A program made the position numbers and the translations under genes. A stretch of 28,781 nt of DNA from Collinsella sp. GTDB taxonomy: Bacteria; Actinomycetota; Coriobacteriia; Coriobacteriales; Coriobacteriaceae. The notes below the pieces were generated by a model, which was given only the letters and a program-made list of their open reading frames with translations, had not been told where the DNA came from and did not search any database. The stretch is taken from positions 1 to 28,781 of the forward strand of contig JAUMPM010000008.1 in NCBI GenBank assembly GCA_031294825.1, in the 5' to 3' direction. Below, piece after piece: positions 1-7,669 of this stretch (its first letter is position 1; every line of letters begins with the position of its first letter).

Positions 1-344
1 CCCGCGCCGGCAGCACCCAACAGGCCCTCTCGGGGGCAGGGACGTTCGGCCGTGCGCGGGCGCCCGGTCGGCGGCCCGTTCTGGGCGCGCCTCAATCGTA
101 GCCCGAGATGGTCCCAGGCTGACAATTTCGACTGTAATGGACGTACTTAAATGAGTGGTAGTTGGAGACACTCCTGGCCGAGCTAGAGATCGCGCGCGTC
201 CCTTCTGGTCCATGCGGCTCAAAATCGCGGCGTGATGTGGACGGCTGGGGTCGAATTGGCAACATTTCGAGCCTGGCTTCGATATTGAGACTGGTTCTTT
301 ATTAAAATAGATTTCCAGACAATTGAGCGGCTGGGGGGTCAACC
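1..344. other. Non-coding lead-in upstream of the LuxR-type gene
   Basis: I recognise no gene here. A plus-strand frame is open from base 1 to a TAA near 148 and would encode an arginine/proline-rich tail, so the 3' end of a gene cut by the window edge is possible, but nothing identifies it. Positions 139-178 hold a motif (GACGTACTTAAATGA, then AGTTGGAGACACTCCT) related to the repeat tails at 4454 and 27861 and to the sequence near 7862. The segment from about 180 to 284 shows nothing I can name. Confidence 0.4.
285..313 (+). promoter_or_regulatory. Candidate sigma70-type promoter of the LuxR-type gene
   Basis: TTGAGA (285-290) and TAGATT (308-313) are separated by 17 bp, and the local sequence is AT-rich compared with its surroundings. 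The hexamers match the consensus at 5/6 and 4/6 positions. The start codon follows about 30 bp later, leaving a short leader with a GGGGGG ribosome-binding stretch. Confidence 0.4.
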
Positions 345-1889
345 ATGAGGGGCATGGGAGACACAACCGCATATTTGCGTCGGGGCATTCGGGAGATTAT
401 ATGCCTGGCGCTGTTCTTCTTCACGTTTTTGGCGTGCGAGTATCTCTTTGATGTGCGCATGGCCGAGTTCGTGCCATCGAGTGAGGTCGTCATCTACGAG
501 AACATCGTTGTCGGCGCGAGCGTGATTGGCTTTTTCGTGCGCCCATTTCTGTACTATCGCCTTCCCCAGACGATCGATGCGACGAGCGATATTACAGGCG
601 TGCTGTTGGTATCGGCGTTGCTGCTGATGATTACGGCAGTGCGGTTTGAGGTAGTAATTGCCGGCGGCCTGGTGGCGTGCTGCGCCCTGGGCTATTGCGG
701 ATCGACCGCCCATGCCAATCTTGCGCGGCGTTTTGCGCAGACGCCCTGCCTGGCGCGCGCCGCCGCACTTTCCTATGCCATGGGCGTTCTGGTACAGGTG
801 ATCAACCACATGGTGATGCCTGTCGGCATTCCTCAGCAGGCTGTTCTGGTCGTCTGTGCGATCGCGCAGGTGGCGTTGCTCCACGGTGCCCGACGCGCCA
901 AGCTGCGCGACGAGTCCGATCCCAGCTTTGAACCCAGTGTTGCCGGGCTTTCGGTAGATGCTTTGGAATATGGCGCCAAGTGGCAAGACGATCCCGAGGC
1001 AAAGGCGGCATTCCGTCGTGCCGTAGTTCGCCTGACCGTGGCGACGGCGTATCTTTCCGGCGTATTCGCCGCTCTCAACGCGGGCTTCACGACCTTGCAT
1101 GCTGTCGGAGCCGTCGATTTGGGCGATTGGCCGCGCCTGCTGCTTGTCGTGAGCTCGTTGGCCGCTGGCGCACTATTTGACCTGCACGGCCGTTCGTATA
1201 TGAATATCGGCATGACATGCGCCGCCATACTGTCCACGCTTTCGTTCTTTGTGCTCATCGTCGATGGCAATGGCGGCAACGAGCTTGCTGCCACGATCAT
1301 CTTTTATCTGGGCTCGGGCTTTTTCGTGGTGTTCTTTACCACAAAATATGCCGCCGTCTCGCTCTATGCGCGCTGGTCATATTTTTGGCCGTGCATGGGT
1401 CGCGTCGTCAACAACGTGTGCTCGATGTTCGTGACGGCGCCGGCAGTGGCGATTATCTCGAGTCAAAATGTGCTGGCTGCGGTCGGTGCAGCGCTCGTGA
1501 TGTTTGTGGGCATTGCGATTACGCTGCTGGGGCAGTTGGGGCAACGAGCCGATGATGCCGTGATGCAGGATGGCCTGCCGCTTGCCACCGACGATCTTGG
1601 TGGGGATCTTGCGCCCACATGCCCCGACCCCGAGCCCGTGGAGGCGGCGGAGCTCACGTCCGATGAACGCCTCGATGCTTTCGTCGCCACCTTTGGGCTT
1701 ACAGAGCGCGAGCACGATATTCTTGAGGTCTTGGTCGTTTCGGACCAGAGCGTTCAGGACATCGCCACAACGCTTTTCCTTTCGCGCTCCACGCTCTATC
1801 GTCACATTTCCTCGATCAACAAGAAGACCGGCACCGCCTCGCGCGTGGCCCTTATCAACTTCTTCTGGTCCTGGACGCCCAAGGACTAG
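345..1889 (+). CDS. Membrane-anchored LuxR-family transcriptional regulator
   Basis: This 514-residue protein has a long hydrophobic N-terminal part (about residues 15-400) with roughly ten to twelve predicted membrane segments, an acidic linker, and a C-terminal LuxR-type helix-turn-helix (about 440-510). Within the latter, GLTEREHDILEVL and SRSTLYRHISSINKKTG match the usual GerE/LuxR pattern. Large families of such one-component membrane regulators are typical of Coriobacteriia. They are presumed to sense a small molecule in the membrane domain and to regulate a neighbouring gene, but the ligand is unknown. The start at 345 follows a G-rich Shine-Dalgarno stretch in the preceding bases. No cognate transporter or enzyme lies beside it; the next gene, pyrE, is a housekeeping gene 121 bp away. 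Family assignment is secure, function is not. Confidence 0.85.
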   Translation: MRGMGDTTAYLRRGIREIICLALFFFTFLACEYLFDVRMAEFVPSSEVVIYENIVVGASVIGFFVRPFLYYRLPQTIDATSDITGVLLVSALLLMITAVRFEVVIAGGLVACCALGYCGSTAHANLARRFAQTPCLARAAALSYAMGVLVQVINHMVMPVGIPQQAVLVVCAIAQVALLHGARRAKLRDESDPSFEPSVAGLSVDALEYGAKWQDDPEAKAAFRRAVVRLTVATAYLSGVFAALNAGFTTLHAVGAVDLGDWPRLLLVVSSLAAGALFDLHGRSYMNIGMTCAAILSTLSFFVLIVDGNGGNELAATIIFYLGSGFFVVFFTTKYAAVSLYARWSYFWPCMGRVVNNVCSMFVTAPAVAIISSQNVLAAVGAALVMFVGIAITLLGQLGQRADDAVMQDGLPLATDDLGGDLAPTCPDPEPVEAAELTSDERLDAFVATFGLTEREHDILEVLVVSDQSVQDIATTLFLSRSTLYRHISSINKKTGTASRVALINFFWSWTPKD

Positions 1890-2010
1890 CGTATGAGCCG
1901 CCGCCCAGTTCCTTACTCTAACGGGGGGATGTGGCCTCAAAGCACGCCCACATCGACGCCTCGCCTGCGCTAAACTGAAGAGCACGTACGCAATTACGAG
2001 AGGAGCCCGC

Positions 2011-2694
2011 ATGGAGGCTTACAAGCAAGAGTTCATCAAGTTTATGGTTGAGTCCGACGTTCTTAAGTTCGGCAGCTTTACGCTCAAGAGCGGCCGTCAG
2101 TCCCCGTTCTTTATGAACGCCGGCGCTTACGTGACGGGCTATCAGCTCAAGAAGCTGGGCGAGTATTACGCTCAGGCCATCCACGATAACTTTGGCGACG
2201 ACTTTGATGTGCTGTTTGGACCGGCCTACAAGGGTATTCCGCTGGCCGTCGTGACCGCAATTGCCTACCACGAGCTGTACGGCAAGGAGGTCAAGTACTG
2301 CTGCGACCGCAAGGAGGCCAAGGACCACGGTGCCGATAAGGGCAACCTGCTGGGTTATGAGCCCAAGGACGGCGACCGTGTGGTCATGGTCGAGGACGTT
2401 ACCACCAGCGGCAAGTCCATCGACGAGACCTATCCCAAGGTTAAGGCTGCTGCCGATGTCGAGATTAAGGGCCTGATCGTGTCCCTCAACCGCATGGAGG
2501 TCGGCAAGGGCGGTGTGACCACCGCGCAGAAGGAGATCGAGGCCAAGTACGGTTTCCCCGTCGCGAGCATCGTTTCCATGGCCGAGGTCGTCGAGACCCT
2601 CTACAACCACGAGATTGACGGCAAGGTCGTCATCGATGACGACCTCAAGACCGCCATCGACGCCTACTACGAGCAGTACGGAGCTCGGGAGTAG
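2011..2694 (+). CDS. pyrE: Orotate phosphoribosyltransferase
   Basis: This is the 227-residue enzyme of pyrimidine synthesis that joins orotate to PRPP to give orotidine 5'-monophosphate in the cytoplasm. The PRPP-binding signature is clear (VVMVEDVTTSGKSIDET, about residues 129-145). The N-terminal KFGSFTLKSGRQSPFFMN block is the usual orotate/PRPP-contacting part, and GPAYKGIPLA is the conserved flexible-loop neighbour. The length fits the bacterial family. The ATG at 2011 is preceded by AGAGGAG at good spacing. The gene stands alone, without other pyr genes. A structured repeat element begins three bases after its stop codon, so the message probably ends in that element. Confidence 0.95.
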   Translation: MEAYKQEFIKFMVESDVLKFGSFTLKSGRQSPFFMNAGAYVTGYQLKKLGEYYAQAIHDNFGDDFDVLFGPAYKGIPLAVVTAIAYHELYGKEVKYCCDRKEAKDHGADKGNLLGYEPKDGDRVVMVEDVTTSGKSIDETYPKVKAAADVEIKGLIVSLNRMEVGKGGVTTAQKEIEAKYGFPVASIVSMAEVVETLYNHEIDGKVVIDDDLKTAIDAYYEQYGARE

Positions 2695-2697
2695 GTA

Positions 2698-2883
2698 GTT
2701 ACGCGGGTTTACCAACCCGCGTAACGGCTCGACGCTGCGCGGGCTGCATTTGGACAATCTGACGTTCAACTTCAAGGGCGCGACCGAAAGGTCAGCGCCC
2801 TTTCGTTTCACGTCACCTTGTCTCAAATGTGACCCGCTCGCTGTCCGTTCTCTACCTGCGGCGTCGTCTTGCTCCGAATGCGG
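2698..2883 (+). repeat. Structured intergenic element, copy 1
   Basis: First of three related ~180-nt elements, starting 3 nt after the pyrE stop. A 12-bp perfect hairpin (2698-2709 with 2714-2725, loop TACC) is followed by the conserved block GGCTCGACGCTGC. Helix P1 pairs CGACGC (2730-2735) with GCGTCG (2861-2866). Helix P2 pairs 2739-2753 with 2823-2837 and includes GU pairs and one mismatch. Helix P3 (2775-2785 with 2790-2801) has a GAAA tetraloop and a single bulged base. An extra TGACGT/ACGTCA helix (2760-2765 with 2810-2815) lies between P2 and P3. The conserved 3' block CTGTCCG...TCTACCTGCG follows. Compared with the copies at 7670 and 27672, helix sequences differ but pairing is kept. 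Confidence 0.75.
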
Positions 2884-2909
2884 CCCGTTCGCTCATATGA
2901 CCCAATCCG

Positions 2910-3170
2910 CTGTCAAGAGCCACAATGGCCCCGCCGACCGCTTGCAATCGGTCGGCGGGGCCTGCCGTTAACCCGTCCCGGTCCGCCCCGGCATGTCATC
3001 GACGCCTTCGGCTCAGTCTCATATCCGCGGATACCGTTCTGTCGGCCCGCACTCCATTCCTTCGGCGGGGTTCCCCAAGTCTGTCGAGGCGCATGCGGAG
3101 GGCTCCGCGCGCACAGCGAAATAGGGGGTATCCCCGAAGGCCGCCCGGCTCGCCGGGACGGGGGCCATGT
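2910..3170 (-). ncRNA. Candidate guide (bridge/seek) RNA region of the IS1111-like element
   Basis: This non-coding 3' end of the insertion sequence lies between the transposase stop and the inverted repeat. It contains a perfect 14-bp hairpin (2927-2940 with 2949-2962, 8-nt loop) and several shorter GC-rich stems, for example around 3146-3160. IS1111-type elements are reported to encode their target-choosing non-coding RNA downstream of the transposase, and the length and position here match that arrangement. No target-matching loops were identified, so the role is inferred. The strong hairpin near the end could also simply protect against read-through. Confidence 0.4.
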
Positions 3171-4291
3171 CTATTCCGCGCCCTCCCGGCACATCATGCC
3201 GAGGGCCCAGAGCCACCTCACGAGCTCGGCCGCGGTGGCCGCGTTGGCCTTCGCCGCGGGCATGCCGCGGGCGAGCATCTCCTCGCGCCGCCGCAGGAGC
3301 CGCTCGGACCCCTTCCTCCCGTGCATCCTTATCTCGAGGGGCACGCCCGTGTCCCTCGGCATGAGCTTCGGCTGGTGCCGCGCCGCGGCGTAGCACCATG
3401 AGCCCTCAACGGCCAGCTTCCTCACGAGCGCGTTGCCCGCACCGCTGATGCCTCCGAGCCGCACGGAGTCGCCGCTCGACCTCTGGCTCGGCGCGAGGCC
3501 GAAATAGGCCGTGACCTGCCTTCCGGAACGGAACCTCGTGAAGTCGCCGACCTCGGCCGAGAAGGCCGCGGCCAGCGCGAAGGCGCAGCCCTTGATCGAC
3601 TGGAGGGCGGCCACCTCCGCGGCGATCGGGCTGGCATCCGCGGCCGCCCTGTACTCGGAGAGCAGGTCCGCCCGGGCCTCCGCCGCGGCCTCGACCTCGT
3701 TCCTCAGGGCGGCGAGCGCCCGAACCCCGCCATCGTCCTCAGGCCTGACCTTGTCGAGCCACCTCAGGAAGTCGTAGGTCCAGTACTTCCTCGGGTTGCC
3801 GGCGGGCGTGGTGCCGCCGTAGACGAACCCCCGCCTTGCGAGGAAGGCGAGCAGCCGCTGCTTGGCGGTCGCCAGGCGCGCGGTCGCCCCGTCGTAGGCG
3901 CCGGCGAGGTCCCTGATGCCCTCGACCTCGGGGGAGGGGACCCATGCGGGGGAGATGTCGTGGGCGAGTATCGCCCTGGCCATCCTGGCGGCGTCGTTCC
4001 TGTCGTTCTTGGAGGCCGAGTCGGCGGCCGACCTGGGGATCTTCGAGACCGCGGCGACGACGCACTCGACGCCGAGCCCGGCGAGCTCCCTCTGCGGGGC
4101 GAAGCCGAGGTAGCCGCTCTCGTAGGCCGCGAGCGACGGCCCGGGGAACCCATCCATCCACCCGGCGATCTCGCCCCAGGGGTTGCCGGGAACCTCCTCG
4201 TCACGGCCTCGCCGGTGTCCGCGTCGAGGGCGCAGACGGTGGTCGACCTCAGGTGGACGTCCATCCCGAACGCGGTAGAATACTTTGGCAT
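3171..4291 (-). pseudogene. IS110-family transposase, frameshifted
   Basis: The N-terminal frame starts at 4291 (MPKYSTAFGMDVHLRSTTVC, preceded by GGGAGG) and carries the first acidic residue of the RuvC-like DEDD domain. Near 4186-4192 (CCCGG on the coding strand) the reading must shift by -1 to continue as PGNPWGEIAGWMDGF, AYESGYLGF, KNDRNDAARMARA and the C-terminal Tnp_20 part. That part contains SIKGCAFALAAAFSAEVGD and a serine-bearing SSGDSVRLGGISGAGN, ending at 3171. One missing base explains this. No classical slippery heptamer is visible at the join, and IS110 transposases are normally a single frame, so an inactivating mutation is more likely than programmed frameshifting. Apart from the shift, the gene looks complete and undegraded, so the damage is recent. 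Confidence 0.8.
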
Positions 4292-4453
4292 GGGAGCCTC
4301 CCAACCTCGTTGCGGCGCGGCTGCGCCTATGGCACTTCGACATCATTGTCGCAGCCCCGACCCGCGGTCACGAGCGGGGGCTCCTGTCTTTTTAGTGCCC
4401 TCGGATTGGGTCATAGTGTCTGTCGTTGCCGAAACATCGGCGATGCCGGAGTA

Positions 4454-4483
4454 GTCATTGGGGACGTTCTTAAATGACTAGTC
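4454..4483. repeat. 30-bp intergenic repeat, copy A
   Basis: Identical over all 30 bases to 27861-27890. It contains a short inverted repeat, GTCATT at the start and AATGAC near the end. At 27861 it directly follows the structured element; here the insertion sequence sits between that element and this tail. Confidence 0.7.
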
Positions 4484-4495
4484 AGGAATGAACGT

Positions 4496-4547
4496 GGATA
4501 ATCTCCCAGTTTTGGCCTGTGTGCGGGCTCAAAGTGGGAGATTATCC
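4496..4547. repeat. Hairpin repeat flanking the fic gene, left copy
   Basis: Arms GGATAATCTCCCA (4496-4508) and TGGGAGATTATCC (4535-4547) form a 13-bp perfect hairpin. A second copy in the same orientation lies at 5933-5990 on the other side of fic. It lies 33 bp beyond the fic stop and could end that transcript. Confidence 0.75.
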
Positions 4548-4579
4548 GCGCTCGCTTTAATTTGCCTGGGCTGCGATGC

Positions 4580-5752
4580 CTATCTAATCGGCTCGGCGTC
4601 TTCCCTGAGAATCGAAAGATACTCTTCATACCCGTACTGCCGGTATCTCTGTCTTGACTCGTCGAGAGGACGGAGGATACCCAATTCTTCAAAGGATTTG
4701 ACGAGCGAGCTCGCGGTACTCCTGCCGATATCGAGTTGGGCAGCGATGAATGCGGTGTCGACGATGGGGTGCTCTTCAAGAATGCCCAACAGCCTTTGCC
4801 CGTTTGCAGCAGTCCTTCCGAGATTTTCGGTAATGGTTGCTGTGGAACGGTTATGGAGGTCAACAAGGTTTTTTAAAGACCCTACCGAGTCCTTCGCACT
4901 CTCGAGAAGACTGTTGCAGAAAAACTCTATCCATTCCTCGTAAGTGCCTCTCTCCCTTACGGATGTGAGTTGCCGGTAGTACTCGCTTCGATTTTTCTTG
5001 AACTGGAACGATGGATAGAACAAGCAAGAATGAAGAACGCCATCATTGATGAGCATAAGTGTAATGAGAAGCCTGCCCAGGCGACCGTTTCCGTCTAGGA
5101 ATGGATGGGCAGTTTCAAATTGGTAATGGACGAGCGCCGCCCGCACAATCGGATCCATTTCGACTTGAGGCTCATTGATAAAGCGTTCGAGGTCCTGGAG
5201 CGTGTTACTCAAATCTTCAATGTTTGGAGGGACAAACGATGCGGTTGCAATGGTGCAGCCTGAGGGGCCAATCCAGTTTTGTGAGGAGCGCAGCTCGCCT
5301 GGGTTCTTCTCCGTTCCGCGCACTCCGTCCAGCAGGACCGCATGAACTTGCCTAAGAAGTCTCGTGCACAAGGGCATCTTTTTGAGCAGTTCTACGCCGC
5401 GGTCGACAGCACGGACGTAATTCACGACGTCTGCGACATCTTTATGATGGAGTTGTGTTTGCGATGGACTAAGTAGGTCGTCAAACGTGCACTGGGTTCC
5501 CTCAATTTGCGAAGAAAGGAGTGCTTCTTTGCGCACGTACATTGTCAGATACATGTCGGCGTTGGGAACAAAGTAGAGCATGCCTTCAAGCTCTCCAAGC
5601 TTTCGTGAGCATGCGGAAAGCGTGCGATAGGTTTCCTCGGTGAGGTTTAGCTGCCTCAATGATTGCAAGGGCGTTGGAAAAAACGAATAGTAAGCCAATT
5701 TCCCCGATAGATTATTGCGGAGCGTTCCCTGGCCGTTCTCCTCGATTTGCAT
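4580..5752 (-). CDS. Fic-domain protein (class II, probable AMP transferase) with C-terminal winged helix
   Basis: The start at 5752 is chosen because GGAGGGCGCG precedes it; an ATG at 5764 overlaps that binding site. The 390-residue product has the Fic catalytic motif HPFLDGNGRLGR (about 216-227), whose histidine catalyses transfer of AMP, or another nucleotide-derived group, to a protein hydroxyl. An inhibitory motif of the (S/T)xxxE(G/N) type, SSQIEG (80-85), lies N-terminal, which marks class II Fic enzymes held inactive by their own helix. The last ~80 residues (DIGRSTASSLVKSFEELGILRPLD) look like a winged helix. Target and role are unknown; relatives act as autoregulated modifiers or toxin-like proteins. 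Its codon use is less GC-rich than its neighbours, and hairpin repeats flank it, suggesting acquisition by transfer. Confidence 0.88.
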   Translation of the reverse strand: MQIEENGQGTLRNNLSGKLAYYSFFPTPLQSLRQLNLTEETYRTLSACSRKLGELEGMLYFVPNADMYLTMYVRKEALLSSQIEGTQCTFDDLLSPSQTQLHHKDVADVVNYVRAVDRGVELLKKMPLCTRLLRQVHAVLLDGVRGTEKNPGELRSSQNWIGPSGCTIATASFVPPNIEDLSNTLQDLERFINEPQVEMDPIVRAALVHYQFETAHPFLDGNGRLGRLLITLMLINDGVLHSCLFYPSFQFKKNRSEYYRQLTSVRERGTYEEWIEFFCNSLLESAKDSVGSLKNLVDLHNRSTATITENLGRTAANGQRLLGILEEHPIVDTAFIAAQLDIGRSTASSLVKSFEELGILRPLDESRQRYRQYGYEEYLSILREDAEPIR

Positions 5753-5778
5753 CGCGCCCTCCATATCTTTAGTGCCGG

Positions 5779-5865
5779 AAACTCGTTATTAGGCTAATCA
5801 TATCAATTCTAATAACGAGTTTAAGGATTAAATAGTCATTAGAATTGATGTAAACAATCTAATGA
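5779..5865 (-). promoter_or_regulatory. fic promoter with overlapping palindromic operators
   Basis: On the minus strand TTTACA (5849-5854) and TTTAAT (5827-5832) are 16 bp apart and form a good promoter. A perfect 14-bp inverted repeat (5779-5792 with 5809-5822, core ACTCGTTATTAG) lies just downstream of the -10. A second one (TCATTAGA 5836-5843 with TCTAATGA 5858-5865) overlaps the promoter itself. The shared CTAAT/ATTAG half-sites suggest one repressor, plausibly the winged helix of the Fic protein itself. This is inference from position. Confidence 0.6.
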
Positions 5866-5932
5866 TGAGAAGTCGTTATTACTTGACCATGGAGCTCGGC
5901 TTGGTACAAGGGGGGTTATACAAAATGAGAGC

Positions 5933-5990
5933 GGATAATCTCCCGTTTTTGGCTCGGTGACGGCCTTAAAGTCAAAGTGGGAGATTATCC
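5933..5990. repeat. Hairpin repeat flanking the fic gene, right copy
   Basis: Arms GGATAATCTCCC (5933-5944) and GGGAGATTATCC (5979-5990), in the same orientation as the copy at 4496-4547. Both share TTTTGGC after the left arm and CAAAG before the right arm, while the loops otherwise differ. Confidence 0.75.
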
Positions 5991-6257
5991 ACGCTCGTTA
6001 GTTAAGTGTCCGAAAATCCACACTCGCCAAACCTACCAAAAAGGGACGGGTTTATTTTGGCACGTTTCGGTCGGTATCAGGAAGTGCCAGGGACGGGGCG
6101 GCGGCAGGACTCGAGAGCGAAAAGAAGTGTCGGGTTTGGTGTGCCCGCTTCTGCCCGTCCCGTGCGCAGGCGATACTCGGCTTATCGACCCGCGATGCAA
6201 AGGAGATGCTCGTCCCACGAGCACTACCGGGAAGGGCTCGCGATTCGAGTTCCCACC
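5991..6257. other. Intergenic stretch between fic and the EIIA gene
   Basis: No gene is recognised. Positions 6036-6060 carry a half-copy (AAAGGGACGGGTTTATTTTGG at its core) of the long hairpin found at 13987-14056. A 7-bp hairpin (TGCTCGT, loop CCC, ACGAGCA) lies at 6207-6223. The rest is GC-rich and holds nothing I can name; a tRNA-like GATTCGAGTTCCC near 6242 does not fold into a cloverleaf. Confidence 0.4.
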
Positions 6258-6286
6258 TTAGCATTTGAACCATTTGGCACTATAAT
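6258..6286 (+). promoter_or_regulatory. Promoter of the EIIA gene
   Basis: A perfect -10 hexamer TATAAT (6281-6286) lies 17 bp after TTAGCA (6258-6263, 4/6 match). The leader to the start codon is about 45 nt. Confidence 0.55.
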
Positions 6287-6335
6287 CACCATAGGCATGC
6301 GCAAAACGTTGCGCTTAATCAAGAGGAGAAAACGT

Positions 6336-6872
6336 ATGGGTCTGTTTGACATGTTCAAGAAGAAGGCTGAGCCCGCGGCTGCCGCTGCTCCGGCCTCCAT
6401 CTCTGCTTCTGCTGGCGCCGACGTGCTGTGCTCGCCCGTCAAGGGCAAGGTCATCAAGATGGCCGACGTGCCCGATCCCGTCTTTGGTGGCGAGGTTCTG
6501 GGCAAGGGCTGTGCCGTGTGGCCCGAGGATGATCTGGTCTACGCTCCCTGCGACGGTAAGGTGACTGTCACCATGGGTCACGCCGTGGGTCTGCAGTCCG
6601 ATAGCGGCATCGAGGTTCTGGTGCACGTTGGCGTCGACACCGTCAACATGAACGGTGATGGCTTCGAGGGCTTCGTCAAGGCCGACGACGTTGTGAAGGC
6701 TGGTCAGCCCATACTCAAGATCGACCGCGCCAAGATCGCCGCTGCCGGTTACAAGGACTGCGTCGTGGTGGCCGTGTCCAACACCGCCGAGTTTGCTGAC
6801 GTCGAGCTCGCCGTCGAGGCCGAGTCTGCCGTCGCCGCCGGTGACGCCATCGTTAAGGTCGTCCGCAAGTAA
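6336..6872 (+). CDS. PTS glucose-type EIIA protein
   Basis: This 178-residue cytoplasmic phosphocarrier of the phosphotransferase system accepts phosphate from HPr and passes it to EIIB of a sugar permease. Two histidines, H82 (MGHAVGL) and H97 (GIEVLVHVGVDTV), are 15 residues apart, as in the E. coli EIIA-Glc pair H75/H90; H97 is the phosphorylated one by homology. The PVKGKVIKMADVPDPVFGG block is the usual start of the domain. An alanine-rich linker (residues 12-28) precedes it. The start at 6336 is chosen for AGGAGA upstream; the open frame runs further upstream without a credible start. It stands alone, without IIB or IIC, between a strong promoter and a terminator, so it probably serves permeases encoded elsewhere. 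Confidence 0.9.
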   Translation: MGLFDMFKKKAEPAAAAAPASISASAGADVLCSPVKGKVIKMADVPDPVFGGEVLGKGCAVWPEDDLVYAPCDGKVTVTMGHAVGLQSDSGIEVLVHVGVDTVNMNGDGFEGFVKADDVVKAGQPILKIDRAKIAAAGYKDCVVVAVSNTAEFADVELAVEAESAVAAGDAIVKVVRK

Positions 6873-6898
6873 ACTGCGGCATCCAAAGGCTGTGCGAG

Positions 6899-6927
6899 GG
6901 TGGTCGGGTTTTCCGGCCACCTTTTTT
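6899..6927 (+). terminator. Rho-independent terminator after the EIIA gene
   Basis: GGTGGTCGG (6899-6907) pairs with CCGGCCACC (6913-6921), with one GU pair and a 5-nt loop, followed directly by six T (6922-6927). Confidence 0.85.
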
Positions 6928-7108
6928 ATTGCACCGCGGGAAAGCGTTTTATTGCACGTTGGGCGGGCTTGCAAACCGTTCGGACGCTAAAACGAACCGA
7001 CCGCGCCTTCGCGTTGCCGAGGGTGTTCATAAGTGGATAGTATGGGCTTACTTATTACAACGTGTGCCGCGTCCGGGAAGCGCGGTGCCGCTCATTGGGA
7101 GGAACAAC

Positions 7109-7666
7109 ATGAAAAAGAAGCTGCTGCTTGCGCCCCTCATGGCCGTCTTGGTCGCATGCGTGGTCGTGCTTTCCGGCTGTGGAGGTCCTTCGGTTGAGGA
7201 GCTCATTACCGAGGATCTTACGACGCAGTTTGACGAGGTCAAGAACGGTGGCGACGACTTCCTCTCTGGTCTGGAGGAGGCTTCGGGCGACGAGTTCGAG
7301 CAGCTGGGTATCGATCCCAAGGAGTATGCCAAGACCTATCTCGAGGGCTTTGACTACAAGATCGGCGACGTGACGGTCGACGAGGACAAGGGTGTCGCGA
7401 CCGCCGAGGTCTCCATCACCTGCAAGTCTATGAACAAGATCGTCGAGGACTTCTCCACCCAGTATCAGGAGAAGGTCGCCGCGCTTGATACGGTTCCTTC
7501 CGATGACGAGCTGTACAAGATGGCCGGTCAGGTTATGGTCGATGTGACCAAGGCCACCGAGCCCAGGAAGACCACGGTTATCTTCAAGTACACCTGCAAC
7601 GACGACGGCGAGTGGTCTGCCGACGACTCCGTCAACTCCGAGATGATGGATGCAATGCTGAGCTAG
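7109..7666 (+). CDS. Putative lipoprotein of unknown function
   Basis: The 185-residue product begins with a lipoprotein signal: a positively charged MKKK, a hydrophobic stretch, and the lipobox LSGC, with the lipidated cysteine at about residue 25. The mature part is acidic and mostly helical, with a middle segment (YKIGDVTVDEDKGVATAEVSITCKS) reminiscent of the small beta domain in cell-envelope lipoproteins of Gram-positive bacteria. I do not recognise the family. The start at 7109 is set by GGGAGGAAC upstream and by the signal peptide; the open frame begins earlier. It is flanked by the EIIA terminator and by a structured repeat starting 3 nt after its stop, so it is probably transcribed singly. 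Confidence 0.85.
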   Translation: MKKKLLLAPLMAVLVACVVVLSGCGGPSVEELITEDLTTQFDEVKNGGDDFLSGLEEASGDEFEQLGIDPKEYAKTYLEGFDYKIGDVTVDEDKGVATAEVSITCKSMNKIVEDFSTQYQEKVAALDTVPSDDELYKMAGQVMVDVTKATEPRKTTVIFKYTCNDDGEWSADDSVNSEMMDAMLS

Positions 7667-7669
7667 TTC

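Larger units (their letters stand above)
2896..4415 (-). mobile_element. IS110-family (IS1111-like) insertion sequence with subterminal inverted repeats
   Basis: A perfect 14-bp inverted repeat (2896-2909, TATGACCCAATCCG, and its reverse complement at 4402-4415) brackets an IS110-type transposase read on the minus strand. The bracketed length, about 1.5 kb, fits the family. IS110-group members generally lack inverted repeats, whereas the IS1111 group has subterminal ones, so the IS1111 group fits better. About 260 nt are non-coding downstream of the transposase and about 110 nt upstream. Exact ends cannot be set from one copy, because these elements extend a few bases beyond the repeats and make little or no target duplication. 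The left end lies about 13 bp beyond the 3' edge of the structured element at 2698-2883. Confidence 0.75.

Noticed and set aside
6207..6257. tRNA-like sequence (GATTCGAGTTCCC) upstream of the EIIA gene
   Set aside because: The surrounding bases do not form acceptor, D and anticodon stems; only a short hairpin at 6207-6223 is supported.
6006..6335. N-terminal extension of the EIIA protein
   Set aside because: The frame is open upstream, but it crosses a promoter with a perfect TATAAT and repeat sequence; the start at 6336 has the ribosome-binding site and matches the family.
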